Assembly (NCBI GenBank): GCA_016930365.1
Contig: JAFGGY010000027.1
Location: 1 to 52,627, forward strand
Direction: 5' to 3'
Origin: Prolixibacteraceae bacterium
GTDB taxonomy: Bacteria; Bacteroidota; Bacteroidia; Bacteroidales; Prolixibacteraceae
DNA: 52,627 bases
The notes beneath the pieces were generated by a model. That model made no database searches and was not told the DNA's origin. It saw nothing but the letters and a program-made list of their open reading frames with translations. The position numbers and the translations under genes were made by a program. Positions 7,271-16,437 of the stretch are shown in pieces (positions within the stretch are counted from its first letter, which is position 1; the number at the start of each line of letters is the position of its first letter).

Positions 7271-9496
7271 ATGTTGATGGCAACAAAAAACAAACTAAAC
7301 TACTACTTAACAATCGGTATTACGATTATTATTTCGACAGCTTGCGTTACTTATCAATCAAAAGTAAAAATCGAAAAAAAATATTCGTATAATGAGCAAT
7401 ACGAGCCCTTAATCGAAGATTTGATCAGCAAAATGACGCTCGAAGAAAAAACCGGGATGCTACATGGCTTCGGGATGTTTGTTTCGGGCGGTGTTGAACG
7501 TTTGGGAATTCCGGAATTTCATTACACCGACGGGCCAAACGGAATTCGAGAAGAACTGCATCGACATTCGTGGGAACCTTTGAACCTGAACAACGATTAT
7601 GCTACATTCTTCCCCACTGGGTCGGCACTGGCTGCCACCTGGAACAAAGAAATGGCTTACGCCTATGGCGAAGCTATCGGGCTGGAAGCCAGAGCCCGCA
7701 ACAAAGACATGCTACTGGGGCCGGCTGTTAACATTATGCGAACACCCCTGGGAGGTCGAACGTTCGAATATTTCTCCGAAGACCCCTACCTAAATACACG
7801 AGTAGCTGTAAACTACACACAAGGAGTCCAAAATCAAAACGTGGCCGTATGTGTAAAACACTTTGCCGCTAACAATCAGGAATACCAGCGAAACAGCATA
7901 AGCGTTGAAGTTAGCGAACGTGCTCTTCGCGAAATATATCTCCCGGCATACCGGGCAGCTATCGAAGAAGCCGACGCCATGGGCATCATGGGGGCTTACA
8001 ATAAATTCAGAGGCGAATACCTCTGTCAGCATAGTTACCTGAATAACCAGGTACTAAAAAACGAATTCGGATTTAAAGGCATGGTTGTTTCCGACTGGGG
8101 AGCTACCCACAATACGGTAACCGCAGCCCTGGGAGGACTTGATGTTGAAATGGGAACTTTTACTCCCGGCCAAAACTACAACAACAATTACTTTGGTCAT
8201 CCGCTGCGCGATTCGGTACTCGCCGGCGTTGTTCCAATAGAAGTAATAAACGATAAAGTACGTCGCATACTAAGGGTGATGTATAACCTTAACAAAATGA
8301 ACGGCAACCGGATACAGGGTGAACTGGCTTCGCCAAAAACCACCCAAACAGCATACAATATAGCCTCCGAATCGATTGTCCTTCTCAAAAATGACAATAA
8401 TACCTTGCCGCTCAACATCAAAAAACACAAAAGCATAGCCGTAATTGGTCTTAATGCTAAACAGTCGCAGGCAAAGGGTGGATTCACTGCCGGCGTAAAA
8501 CCCATATACGAAATCACTCCGCTCGAAGGACTTCAAAATAAACTCAAAAACAAAGCCACCATACGATACGCTCAGGGCTACGAACAAGAATTCGAAGTAA
8601 AAGACAACTGGCGAACCCCACCCGTAAATACACCCAATAGAGCACTTTTAGACGAAGCAGTGCAAGCCGCTAAAAGTTCGGACATTGCCATTATTTTTGC
8701 CGGAAACACTCGCGAAATTGAAACCGAAACCCTCGACCGCACCTCGTTAGACCTACCCTTTGGTCAAAACGAACTGATACAAGCGGTAAGCGCCGTAAAC
8801 CCGAATACAATTGTTGTAATTATTGCCGGTGGAGCTGTAAACTTAGGAATATGCAAACAATCGGCGTCGGCAATTCTGTATGCCTGGTTTAACGGCTCGG
8901 AAGCCGGAAACGCCATTGCCGATGTACTGCTGGGAGCTGTAAACCCCTCGGGCAAACTCCCCTTCACTATACCCGAAAAACTGAGTCAAATAGGAGCTCA
9001 TGCATTCGATTCACTTTCGTACCCCGGACTAAACGGTGTTGTTCAATACAAAGAAGATATTTTAGTGGGCTACCGTTGGCTCGATAAACACGAAATTACA
9101 CCTGCCTATCCATTTGGCCATGGACTTTCGTACACTACCTTCAGTTACTCACAACCTTATCTCAACAAAACGGTTTTTCGCCCCGACGAAAACATTAACA
9201 TTTCGGTTAAAGTAAAAAACACCGGTAAAATAAGTGGCAAAGAGGTTGTTCAGTGTTACATGGGCATCACCCAATCAAATGTTCTTCGTCCGGTAAAAGA
9301 ATTAAAAGCCTTCGCGAAAACAAGCCTGAAACCCGGCACCGAGGATATCGTTGAACTTTCGGTAAACGCTCACGATTTAGCCTATTTTGACGAAAAAGAA
9401 ATGAATTGGGTTGTTGAACCCGGACTTTACAAACTGTACATCGGCTCATCGTCGCGCGATATTAAGGGAACAACCCAATTTGAAATCAGCCGCTAA
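7271..9496 (+). CDS. Glycoside hydrolase family 3, beta-glucosidase-like lipoprotein
   Basis: A 741-residue exo-acting glycosidase that removes terminal beta-linked glucose (or xylose) from oligosaccharides. Residues 1-25 form a signal peptide ending at ISTAC, a weak lipobox with Cys25. The (alpha/beta)8 domain follows: YTDGPNGIRE, FPTGSALAATW, VKHFAANNQEYQRN, and the nucleophile Asp275 in GMVVSDWGATH. The alpha/beta sandwich domain carries the ETLDRTSLDLPFGQ block typical of bacterial beta-glucosidases. The C-terminal fibronectin-III-like domain is recognised by VKVKNTGKISGKEVVQCY. It precedes a DPE2-like glucanotransferase on the same strand after a 164-base gap, so both may serve glucan breakdown, but they need not form an operon. 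No SusC/SusD pair is present. Confidence 0.93.
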   Translation: MLMATKNKLNYYLTIGITIIISTACVTYQSKVKIEKKYSYNEQYEPLIEDLISKMTLEEKTGMLHGFGMFVSGGVERLGIPEFHYTDGPNGIREELHRHSWEPLNLNNDYATFFPTGSALAATWNKEMAYAYGEAIGLEARARNKDMLLGPAVNIMRTPLGGRTFEYFSEDPYLNTRVAVNYTQGVQNQNVAVCVKHFAANNQEYQRNSISVEVSERALREIYLPAYRAAIEEADAMGIMGAYNKFRGEYLCQHSYLNNQVLKNEFGFKGMVVSDWGATHNTVTAALGGLDVEMGTFTPGQNYNNNYFGHPLRDSVLAGVVPIEVINDKVRRILRVMYNLNKMNGNRIQGELASPKTTQTAYNIASESIVLLKNDNNTLPLNIKKHKSIAVIGLNAKQSQAKGGFTAGVKPIYEITPLEGLQNKLKNKATIRYAQGYEQEFEVKDNWRTPPVNTPNRALLDEAVQAAKSSDIAIIFAGNTREIETETLDRTSLDLPFGQNELIQAVSAVNPNTIVVIIAGGAVNLGICKQSASAILYAWFNGSEAGNAIADVLLGAVNPSGKLPFTIPEKLSQIGAHAFDSLSYPGLNGVVQYKEDILVGYRWLDKHEITPAYPFGHGLSYTTFSYSQPYLNKTVFRPDENINISVKVKNTGKISGKEVVQCYMGITQSNVLRPVKELKAFAKTSLKPGTEDIVELSVNAHDLAYFDEKEMNWVVEPGLYKLYIGSSSRDIKGTTQFEISR

Positions 9497-9660
9497 ACAA
9501 AAATGTTTTGTAAAAACATTCATTATCATCAATAAAAGAAGCTTAACCCTTAAAAATATATAAAAAGCAGCTAACATCTTCAAATTTCACCGCTTACAGT
9601 TTTTTTTCTGGTTTTAAAAGCCGAACTTATTTTGAAATTGTATCATAAAAACATGGCGTT

Positions 9661-12369
9661 ATGGAAACAATATTCAGAATAAACTACCACACTCAATGGG
9701 GCGAATCGTTATGGATTAGCGGAGCGGGAAAAAGACTGGGAAACTGGAACACCAACCACGCCCAACAAATGGAATACAGCGGAAATGGCGAATGGGAAAC
9801 TGTGCTCGATTTCAACAAAAACAAAACCGTTGAATACAAATATTTTTTAAAACGAAACAAAACCATACTATGGGAGGGTGGCGAAAACCGCATACTGCAA
9901 ACCCTAACGCACTCTAAAATTGAAACCCGCGATTTTTGGCGGCAACACATCCACCCCAACAACACCTTCTTTACCAAACCTTTTACCGGGGTATTTATGA
10001 AACGCCCCACACCTCAACGCAAAAAGAAAACAACAGTAAGCAGCAATTCCTTACTGTTTAGAATACGCGCCCCACGAGTGCCGCATGATAAAACACTGGG
10101 CATCGTTGGCAACCAAAAACAACTGGGAAACTGGAAAAAGCCCATAGCCATGGATGCTTCCAACTACCCCACTTGGGAAATCAACATCGACCTGAACAAC
10201 ATGAACTATCCCATTGAATACAAATATGTTATAATCGACCCCAAAAGCAAGGAAATTACGGAATGGGAAGAAGGAAACGAACGTTCGATTTTCTATATAA
10301 ACACCTCTAACGAAATCACTCACATTCAAAACGACGAAGTTTTCAGATATTCAACCCCAAACTGGAAAGCTGCCGGTATAGCTGTGCCCGTATTCTCGCT
10401 ACGCACCAACGAAAGCTTTGGCGTTGGCGAATTCAACGACCTTAAAAAGCTGGTGGACTGGTGTGTCCTTACCGGTCAAAAAATGATACAAGTATTACCC
10501 ATAAACGAAACGGTGGCCACCCACTCGTGGCTCGACTCGTACCCATATAAATCAATTTCGGTGCTTGCGCTTCATCCCATATACCTGAACCTCGAAAGCC
10601 TCGGAATCCTGAACGACGAAAAGCTAAGCGACGAATTCAGTCTGGCTAAAGATGTGCTAAATTCGAAACCCTACGTTGATTATGTGGAAGTTACAAAATT
10701 CAAATCGCGCTATTACAAACTGATTTTCGACCAGAAATGGAAAAAGGTAAAACGCACAAAAGCTTATAAAACTTTTTTTGAAGCCAATGCCGAATGGCTC
10801 AAACCTTACGCAGCTTTTTGCTTTTTGCGCGACCGTTACAAAACCAGCGATTTCAAAGAATGGGGTTTATGGAGCAACTATTCGCCCGATAAAATTGAAA
10901 AACTGACCAATCCCAAGGCTAAAAATCACGAGCATATTGCCGTACATTATTTTATCCAATTTAACCTCGACAAACAACTTCGCGAAGTTGTAAATTATGC
11001 GCATCAACACGGCATTGCGCTAAAAGGCGATATCCCCATTGGCATAAGTCCAAACAGCATCGAAGCATGGACTGAACCCGAACTTTTCAACCTCGACGGA
11101 CAAGCCGGTGCACCCCCCGACGATTTTGCCGTACTGGGGCAAAACTGGGGTTTCCCAACCTACAACTGGAACGAAATGGCTAAAAACAACTTTGCCTGGT
11201 GGCGCAATAGGCTCAACACAATGGCCAACTACTTCGATGCCTATCGCATTGATCACATTCTGGGTTTTTTCAGAATATGGGAAATACCCAAAGATGCGGT
11301 ACACGGACTTTTGGGGCACTTCAAACCTGCCCTGCCTCTCACAACCGACGAAATAGCCAATTACGGAATCTGGTTTGACGAAGAGCGATTTACTAAACCG
11401 TATATCCGTGGTCATTTTTTACACGAAATTTTTGGCGAATATACCGACGAAGTACGCCAATTGTACCTCAACGAACCGGAATACAATATTTTTACAGTAA
11501 AAAAAGGATTTCAAACGCAACGCAGTATTTTCAATCACTTCACCCCCGAATTGGAATCGGGTCAACGATTGTCGGAAAAAAACGTAACCATTCGCGACGG
11601 TTTATTGTTGCTGCTCGACGAAGTGCTGTTTATTCGCGACCCACACAGCCCTCATTTAGCCTACCACCCTCGCATTACCCTGCAATACACTTACTCGTAC
11701 AACGAACTTGACACCGAAACCAAAAATCAGATGAACGAGCTGTATATCGACTTCTTCTTTAAAAGGCACGATAAATTCTGGAAAAACGAAGCCTTGTCGA
11801 AGCTTCCTTTTATTATACAAGCAGGAAATATGATGGTATGTGGCGAAGACCTGGGCATGATTCCCGAATCGGTTCCGTATGTAATGAACGAGTTGAATAT
11901 TTTAAGTCTTGAGATACAGCGCATGCCAAAAAATCCTGACATTGAATTTTCGCATCCGGCAAAGGCTCCTTACCTGAGTGTTTGCACAACTTCGACACAC
12001 GATATGTCAACCATTCGTGGCTGGTGGGAAGAAAACCGCGACCGTACACAACGTTTTTACCACCACATTTTGGAACACAACGGTCAGGCACCACACTTTG
12101 CAGAACCATGGATATGCAAAGAAATTATTAAGCAACACCTGCACTCACCGGCCATGTGGACCATTTTCCCCATACAGGATTTAATTGCCATGGATGGCTC
12201 CCTGCGCTGGGACCAGACCGATAAAGAACGAATTAATGTTCCCAGCGACGAAAGAAACCAATGGAAATATCGAATGATTCTGACTCTTGAAGAACTTCTC
12301 GGAGCCGATGATTTTAACCAAAGCTTATCACAAATGATAAAACATAGTGGGCGACAGCCGGAGGTTTAA
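9661..12369 (+). CDS. 4-alpha-glucanotransferase with two CBM20 domains (DPE2-like, GH77)
   Basis: A 902-residue amylomaltase of the long type. Two N-terminal starch-binding CBM20 modules (about 1-95 and 128-225) each show LGNW and EYKY signatures (KRLGNWNT, VEYKYFLKR; KQLGNWKK, IEYKYVIID). The GH77 barrel starts near residue 240 (IAVPVFSLRTNESFGVGEF). Catalytic residues match amylomaltase: nucleophile Asp531 in DAYRIDH, acid/base Glu729 in VCGEDLG, and Asp781 in TSTHDMS. An insertion of roughly 120 residues between the nucleophile and the acid/base is typical of plant cytosolic DPE2. Such enzymes transfer glucosyl units between maltose and glycogen or branched heteroglycan. No signal peptide is visible, so it is cytoplasmic. 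A second, short GH77 gene at 24848-26362 implies divided roles. Confidence 0.93.
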   Translation: METIFRINYHTQWGESLWISGAGKRLGNWNTNHAQQMEYSGNGEWETVLDFNKNKTVEYKYFLKRNKTILWEGGENRILQTLTHSKIETRDFWRQHIHPNNTFFTKPFTGVFMKRPTPQRKKKTTVSSNSLLFRIRAPRVPHDKTLGIVGNQKQLGNWKKPIAMDASNYPTWEINIDLNNMNYPIEYKYVIIDPKSKEITEWEEGNERSIFYINTSNEITHIQNDEVFRYSTPNWKAAGIAVPVFSLRTNESFGVGEFNDLKKLVDWCVLTGQKMIQVLPINETVATHSWLDSYPYKSISVLALHPIYLNLESLGILNDEKLSDEFSLAKDVLNSKPYVDYVEVTKFKSRYYKLIFDQKWKKVKRTKAYKTFFEANAEWLKPYAAFCFLRDRYKTSDFKEWGLWSNYSPDKIEKLTNPKAKNHEHIAVHYFIQFNLDKQLREVVNYAHQHGIALKGDIPIGISPNSIEAWTEPELFNLDGQAGAPPDDFAVLGQNWGFPTYNWNEMAKNNFAWWRNRLNTMANYFDAYRIDHILGFFRIWEIPKDAVHGLLGHFKPALPLTTDEIANYGIWFDEERFTKPYIRGHFLHEIFGEYTDEVRQLYLNEPEYNIFTVKKGFQTQRSIFNHFTPELESGQRLSEKNVTIRDGLLLLLDEVLFIRDPHSPHLAYHPRITLQYTYSYNELDTETKNQMNELYIDFFFKRHDKFWKNEALSKLPFIIQAGNMMVCGEDLGMIPESVPYVMNELNILSLEIQRMPKNPDIEFSHPAKAPYLSVCTTSTHDMSTIRGWWEENRDRTQRFYHHILEHNGQAPHFAEPWICKEIIKQHLHSPAMWTIFPIQDLIAMDGSLRWDQTDKERINVPSDERNQWKYRMILTLEELLGADDFNQSLSQMIKHSGRQPEV

Positions 12370-12405
12370 TGAACAAAAGAACAGTACTTTCTGAGTGATA
12401 AATTT

Positions 12406-13485
12406 TCACTTTTGATTACGGCGGAAAAAATGTTTCGAATCGCCCCATTCGCCATAACCAATTTCACTATCGGACAGCGAGAGACGGGCATCGAGACAAA
12501 CTTTACATTGTAACGGCTCCTCGTCGGTACAAGGTTTATTTTGATACAGGGCGTAATCGTTGCGATACATGCCGGGCGTAATATTGGGCATAATCACATT
12601 AGCCCCGGCACGCACACCCTTTTCGCGCCCTAGTGGATCGATAGCCTGCAAGGCTGTGGCAGAAGCAATATTAATATCCTTCATCATAATTCGTAATACG
12701 GCAATCATTTTAAGCGCTGTTATAAAACGTTCACCAATAGGCCACAACACATTTCGCAACTCATAAAGTGGGGTTTCTTCGTGTTCGATGTAAGGCCCCA
12801 TCCCGACCATGTCGATGTTGAAGTGCTGCATAAAAAGCAAATCGTCGGCTAAATCGTCGATGGTTTGAAACGGAAGACCAATCATAACACCGGTGCCAGT
12901 CTGATATCCTATGCGTTGCAAATCGTTCAGACAAGCCATTCGTTTTTCAAAAGAATGATTACCGGGATGAAGTTTTTGGTAAAGCTCCCGATTCGATGTT
13001 TCGATACGAAGCAAATACCGATGAGCTCCGGCATCGAACCAGCGTTTGTAAACATCGGACGACTGTTCGCCAAGCGAAAGTGTAATTCCCAACGCGCCTC
13101 CACTTATCTTTTTGATTTGCTTCAGCAGGTTTTCGATTCGCAGGGTAAAAGCATCGTTTTCGAGTTCGCCCGACTGTAGCACCAACGAACCGTAATTATT
13201 TTCGCAGGCAAAACGTGCAGCATTCAAAATTTCTTCGTCGCTTAAATTATAACGACGAACATTCCGGTTCGACTTTCGAATTCCGCAATAATAACAATCT
13301 TTCGAACAAACATTAGAAAACTCGACCAACCCCCTGAAATACACCTTCGCCCCTACGTGACTTTTTTTTACTTCGTTGGCAACAGCAAAAAGATGCTCAA
13401 GGTCGTTATCGCTGGCTTTTAAAAGCTCAACAATTTCGGCCTTCGTAAAGCTTGTTTGTTGTATGAATTGTGAAAACTTTCTCAT
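12406..13485 (-). CDS. hydE: [FeFe]-hydrogenase maturase HydE (radical SAM)
   Basis: A 359-residue radical SAM enzyme. The SAM-cluster motif is Cys60-x3-Cys64-x2-Cys67 (NVCSKDCYYCG). A second set, Cys319-x7-Cys327-x2-Cys330 (PCTDEEPLQCKVC), has the spacing of the accessory cluster of Thermotoga HydE, which separates it from BioB and PylB. HydE acts with HydG and HydF in building the diiron subcluster of the H-cluster. Other family blocks include LSLGEQSSDVYKRWFDAGAH, LRIETSNRELYQKLHPG and TGVMIGLPFQT. No hydF, hydG or hydrogenase gene lies within this window, so this copy is an orphan here. It converges with the glucanotransferase and diverges from the sugar kinase gene. Confidence 0.9.
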   Translation of the reverse strand: MRKFSQFIQQTSFTKAEIVELLKASDNDLEHLFAVANEVKKSHVGAKVYFRGLVEFSNVCSKDCYYCGIRKSNRNVRRYNLSDEEILNAARFACENNYGSLVLQSGELENDAFTLRIENLLKQIKKISGGALGITLSLGEQSSDVYKRWFDAGAHRYLLRIETSNRELYQKLHPGNHSFEKRMACLNDLQRIGYQTGTGVMIGLPFQTIDDLADDLLFMQHFNIDMVGMGPYIEHEETPLYELRNVLWPIGERFITALKMIAVLRIMMKDINIASATALQAIDPLGREKGVRAGANVIMPNITPGMYRNDYALYQNKPCTDEEPLQCKVCLDARLSLSDSEIGYGEWGDSKHFFRRNQK

Positions 13486-13502
13486 ATTTGCGAATCAAAA
13501 TG

Positions 13503-13510
13503 CAAAAATA
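13503..13510 (-). promoter_or_regulatory. -7 element for hydE
   Basis: TATTTTTG on the minus strand, 17 bases before the hydE ATG. It fits the Bacteroidetes -7 consensus; no good -33 element is visible. Confidence 0.4.
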
Positions 13511-13549
13511 ACAGATAGAAATGAATACTTTAGCTTTAAAACAACATAT

Positions 13550-14392
13550 ATGATACTAATTGCCGAAAGCGGATCAACAAAAACACAATGGTGCCTGGTT
13601 GATAAGAACAATATTGAGCAGCTTCACAATACACCCGGGATTAACCCCTACATATTGTCGGTTACCGAGATAGAAACAATTATGCGACCTGTTTCGACCG
13701 TTAACGAGCAATATAAACTAGATGCCATTTATTATTTTGGAGCAGGTTGTTCTTCGGTAAACAATATTGAAAAAATTGAACACGCCATCCGTAAAATATT
13801 TAATTGCAAAACCATAGTTGTTGACACCGATTTGAAAGCAGCCTGCCTGGCCCTGGCCGGCAATAAAAAAGGGCTTATCGGGTTGCTGGGTACCGGATCG
13901 AACTCGTGCATCTGGGATGGCACAAAAATCGTTCATCAAAGGCCATCGCTGGGTTACGTTTTGGGCGACGATGGAGGCGGCGTATCCATCGGCAAGCAAC
14001 TTGTTAGCGATTACCTTACCGCACAAATGCCTAAACACATAGCACAGAAGTTTTCACAGTCGTTCAATATTTCGGCACAACAAGTACTCGAAAGGGTATA
14101 TCAAAGCCCCATGCCTAACCGTTTTCTGGCAGGTTTTGCCCCCTTTGTCGAAGCAAACATCGACGATGTGTACTGCAAAAACATGGTAAGCCGTCAATTC
14201 AAACAATTTTTCATTAAAAACATCATGCAGTATCCTGAGACCGACCAATACGACCTTTCGTTTTGTGGATCGATTGCTTACATTCATGCCGATTTGCTAA
14301 AAGAAACGGCACACAACTTTGGATTACTAATTAGTAAAATAGAGAAAGAACCCATAAACGCCCTGGCGAAGCACTTTCAACAAAAGTCGTAA
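13550..14392 (+). CDS. BadF/BadG-family ATPase, N-acetylglucosamine kinase-like
   Basis: A 280-residue protein of the ASKHA (actin/hexokinase) fold, BadF/BadG/BcrA/BcrD family. The N-terminal phosphate-1 loop is MILIAESGSTKTQWCLVD, the second phosphate loop is GLLGTGSNSCIWDG, and VLGDDGGGVSIGKQL follows the family pattern of N-acetylglucosamine and glucosamine kinases. It probably phosphorylates an amino sugar recovered from cell wall or diet; benzoyl-CoA-reductase-type or dehydratase-activase roles are unlikely because no cluster-ligand Cys pair is seen. The frame is open upstream, but the ATG at 13550 is chosen because the family begins exactly here and upstream codons run antisense into hydE. 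The 3' end converges with murI with only 4 bases between stops. Confidence 0.8.
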   Translation: MILIAESGSTKTQWCLVDKNNIEQLHNTPGINPYILSVTEIETIMRPVSTVNEQYKLDAIYYFGAGCSSVNNIEKIEHAIRKIFNCKTIVVDTDLKAACLALAGNKKGLIGLLGTGSNSCIWDGTKIVHQRPSLGYVLGDDGGGVSIGKQLVSDYLTAQMPKHIAQKFSQSFNISAQQVLERVYQSPMPNRFLAGFAPFVEANIDDVYCKNMVSRQFKQFFIKNIMQYPETDQYDLSFCGSIAYIHADLLKETAHNFGLLISKIEKEPINALAKHFQQKS

Positions 14393-14396
14393 ATGC

Positions 14397-15224
14397 CTAA
14401 ATATGTATTTTTTGCGATTGAACCACCTCATCGATAAACAAAGAGGCTCTTTCGTCGAAGGTTTCGGGTTGTTCGGTAGTATAATAATGCATCTTACCCT
14501 GTTTCGAACAACGAAGTTCCATTTCGGGATGGCGATTAAGATAATCGGCCAGTTTACGAGCCACAATAGAGCCCTGTTCAACCAAAAAAACATTTGCTGG
14601 CAAGTATTTCTTGATGGTTTCAGACAATAAAGGATAATGTGTACAGCCCAGCACTACGGTGTCAATAAGCTCATCGGCAGAGAATAAGTTGCGAATATTT
14701 TTCTGCACAAAAAAATCGGCACCAGGTGTTCCAATTTCGTTATTCTCGACAATTGGCACCCACATTGGGCAGGCTTCCTGGCTAATTTCAAGTTTATTAC
14801 CCGAAATTTTATTTAGTTCGAGCACATACGAAAGTGAAGAAATTGTTCCATTAGTCCCCAACACTCCCACATGGCCATTCCGGGTAATTGAAACTACCTC
14901 CTCTACACTTGGTCTTATAACCCCCAATACTCTTTTATTGGGCGACAAATGAGGCAAATCGTTTTGCTGAATGGTGCGCAATGCTTTGGCCGAAGCAGTA
15001 TTACAGGCAAGCACCACCAACTCGCACCCCATCGAAAACAATTTCGTTACCGCTTCGAGTGTATATTGGTAAACCACATCGAACGAACGGGTACCATAAG
15101 GCGTACGCGCATTATCTCCAAGGTAAACATAATCGAAAGCAGGTAATTGTTTCCTTATCTCTTTGAGAATGGTTAATCCACCATACCCCGAGTCGAATAT
15201 TCCTATGGGTTTGTATTTTGTCAT
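14397..15224 (-). CDS. murI: Glutamate racemase
   Basis: A 275-residue cytoplasmic enzyme that makes D-glutamate for peptidoglycan. The N-terminus IGIFDSGYGGLTIL carries the first conserved Asp/Ser block, YLGDNARTPYG the substrate loop, and the two catalytic cysteines are Cys74 in LACNTAS and Cys194 in VLGCTHYPLL. It comes last in the barrel-protein / uppS / bamA / skp / skp cluster, a gene order common in Bacteroidota. A strong terminator lies between it and the upstream skp gene, with its U tract only about 12 bases from the murI ATG, so its expression depends on readthrough or on a start within that stretch. No Shine-Dalgarno sequence is visible. Confidence 0.96.
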   Translation of the reverse strand: MTKYKPIGIFDSGYGGLTILKEIRKQLPAFDYVYLGDNARTPYGTRSFDVVYQYTLEAVTKLFSMGCELVVLACNTASAKALRTIQQNDLPHLSPNKRVLGVIRPSVEEVVSITRNGHVGVLGTNGTISSLSYVLELNKISGNKLEISQEACPMWVPIVENNEIGTPGADFFVQKNIRNLFSADELIDTVVLGCTHYPLLSETIKKYLPANVFLVEQGSIVARKLADYLNRHPEMELRCSKQGKMHYYTTEQPETFDERASLFIDEVVQSQKIHI

Positions 15225-15235
15225 AAGTATTCAAT

Positions 15236-15264
15236 AAAAAAGCCACCTGTTATAAACAAGCGGC
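15236..15264 (-). terminator. Terminator/attenuator between skp-like gene and murI
   Basis: On the minus strand, GCCGCTTGTT and AACAGGTGGC form a 10-pair stem (two G-U pairs) with a 3-base loop, followed by TTTTTTATT. It begins 28 bases past the stop of the skp-like gene and ends about 12 bases before the murI ATG. Confidence 0.85.
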
Positions 15265-15292
15265 CTTAAAACTATCGAAAATCTCTTAAATT

Positions 15293-15805
15293 TTATTCAA
15301 TTCCCAACTTTTTCTTCACCAAAGGAAGAACATCAACACTTTGGTTTGATTGATAAAGAACAACTCGCGAGCTAACGTCGAAAACATAAAGCAAGTTGTT
15401 TTCTTTAGCCACTTCGGCAATAGCGTTATCGGCTTTTTCGAGAATAGGTTCCATCAATTGTTGCTGCTTTTGTTGCAATTGTTGGTCGGCCTGCATTCTA
15501 AAAGTTTCGATGCGTTGCTGCTTCATTTGAATATCCTCTTCTTTAGCCTGACGCACCAAATCCGACATAGTTTCTAGCTTGGTTGTGTACTCTTCATACA
15601 TAGTTTGAAGTTCTTCTTGCATGGTTCCCAACATTTCCTCCAAATCACCAGCTTCTTTTTCCAAATCGCCTAATGCTAGTGCCCTTTCAGGCATTACCTG
15701 AATCAATTGCGTCATATCGATATGACCGAATTTTGGAGTTTGCGCATTTACTTTAACTGTCGCTACGGCAACAAATAAAACTATTATTACAATTAACTTT
15801 CTCAT
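15293..15805 (-). CDS. OmpH/Skp-family periplasmic chaperone (copy 1)
   Basis: A 170-residue Skp-like protein. The ATG at 15805 gives a signal peptide, MRKLIVIIVLFVAVATVKVNA, cleaved before QTPKFGHIDMTQLIQ; a longer frame starting 15 codons upstream would bury this signal and was rejected. The core (about 45-125) is a Glu/Gln/Lys-rich coiled coil (QMKQQRIETFRMQADQQLQQ), which forms the tentacles of the trimer, and the C-terminal YVFDVSSRVVLYQS strand completes the small beta body. Skp holds unfolded outer-membrane proteins for BamA. It follows a paralogue and bamA on the same strand and ends in a terminator. Confidence 0.9.
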   Translation of the reverse strand: MRKLIVIIVLFVAVATVKVNAQTPKFGHIDMTQLIQVMPERALALGDLEKEAGDLEEMLGTMQEELQTMYEEYTTKLETMSDLVRQAKEEDIQMKQQRIETFRMQADQQLQQKQQQLMEPILEKADNAIAEVAKENNLLYVFDVSSRVVLYQSNQSVDVLPLVKKKLGIE

Positions 15806-15872
15806 TTTATTATTTATTTCAAAATGTTCGTATTGCTTGCTGTTGCACAAATATAGAAATTAACTTTAAATA

Positions 15873-16388
15873 CTAATTGTTATATCCCATTTTTTCGAGA
15901 ACCTGGTCGCTCAAATCGTATCGGGGGTCGGTATAAAGCATACTTAAACTACCGGCTTTATCAAACACCACAGCGTAGTTTCCGCTGGCAGCTATATCTT
16001 TTATCGAATTATAGATATCGTCCTGTATGGGTTTAACCAGCCCCTGACGTTTTTGGTAAAGTTCGCCTTCAGGACCGAAATATTTTTGTTGTAAGGCTCT
16101 GAATTCTTTCTCTTTCGAAACAATTACATCTTCGCGTTTCCGCTTCATTTCATCAGAAAGCAGGATCGATTCGGCTCTAAAATCGTTGTACATCTGCTCG
16201 AGTTCGGCCTGTACGTTTTCCAATTCGCGCTGATATTGAGTCGAGAGTGTATTGAGTTGTTCTTGTGCTGCCTGGTATGCCGGAATATTCTCAAGAATAT
16301 ATTCGGTATCGACGTAAGCATATTTTTGAGCAAAGCTAACCGTTGCGGTAGCTAAAACTGCCAATAAAAAAACAAATATCCGTTTCAT
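15873..16388 (-). CDS. OmpH/Skp-family periplasmic chaperone (copy 2)
   Basis: A 171-residue paralogue of the next gene. It has a signal peptide, MKRIFVFLLAVLATATVSFA, followed by QKYAYVDTEYILENIPAYQ, the conserved start of the OmpH domain. Residues 40-115 form a charged coiled coil, and NYAVVFDKAGSLSMLYTD is the closing strand. The two copies differ strongly in the coiled coil, so they are old duplicates and may have different clients or form mixed trimers. It lies 49 bases downstream of bamA and 67 bases upstream of copy 1, probably in one transcript. Confidence 0.9.
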   Translation of the reverse strand: MKRIFVFLLAVLATATVSFAQKYAYVDTEYILENIPAYQAAQEQLNTLSTQYQRELENVQAELEQMYNDFRAESILLSDEMKRKREDVIVSKEKEFRALQQKYFGPEGELYQKRQGLVKPIQDDIYNSIKDIAASGNYAVVFDKAGSLSMLYTDPRYDLSDQVLEKMGYNN

Positions 16389-16437
16389 AACTTTTTATTT
16401 TAGATTTTCAGGTTTAGGATACAACTTCTATACCATT

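Noticed and set aside
9502-9520. AATGTTTT/AAAACATT hairpin after the GH3 gene as a terminator
   Set aside because: The stem is nearly all A-T, the loop has three bases and no T run follows, so it would not terminate well.
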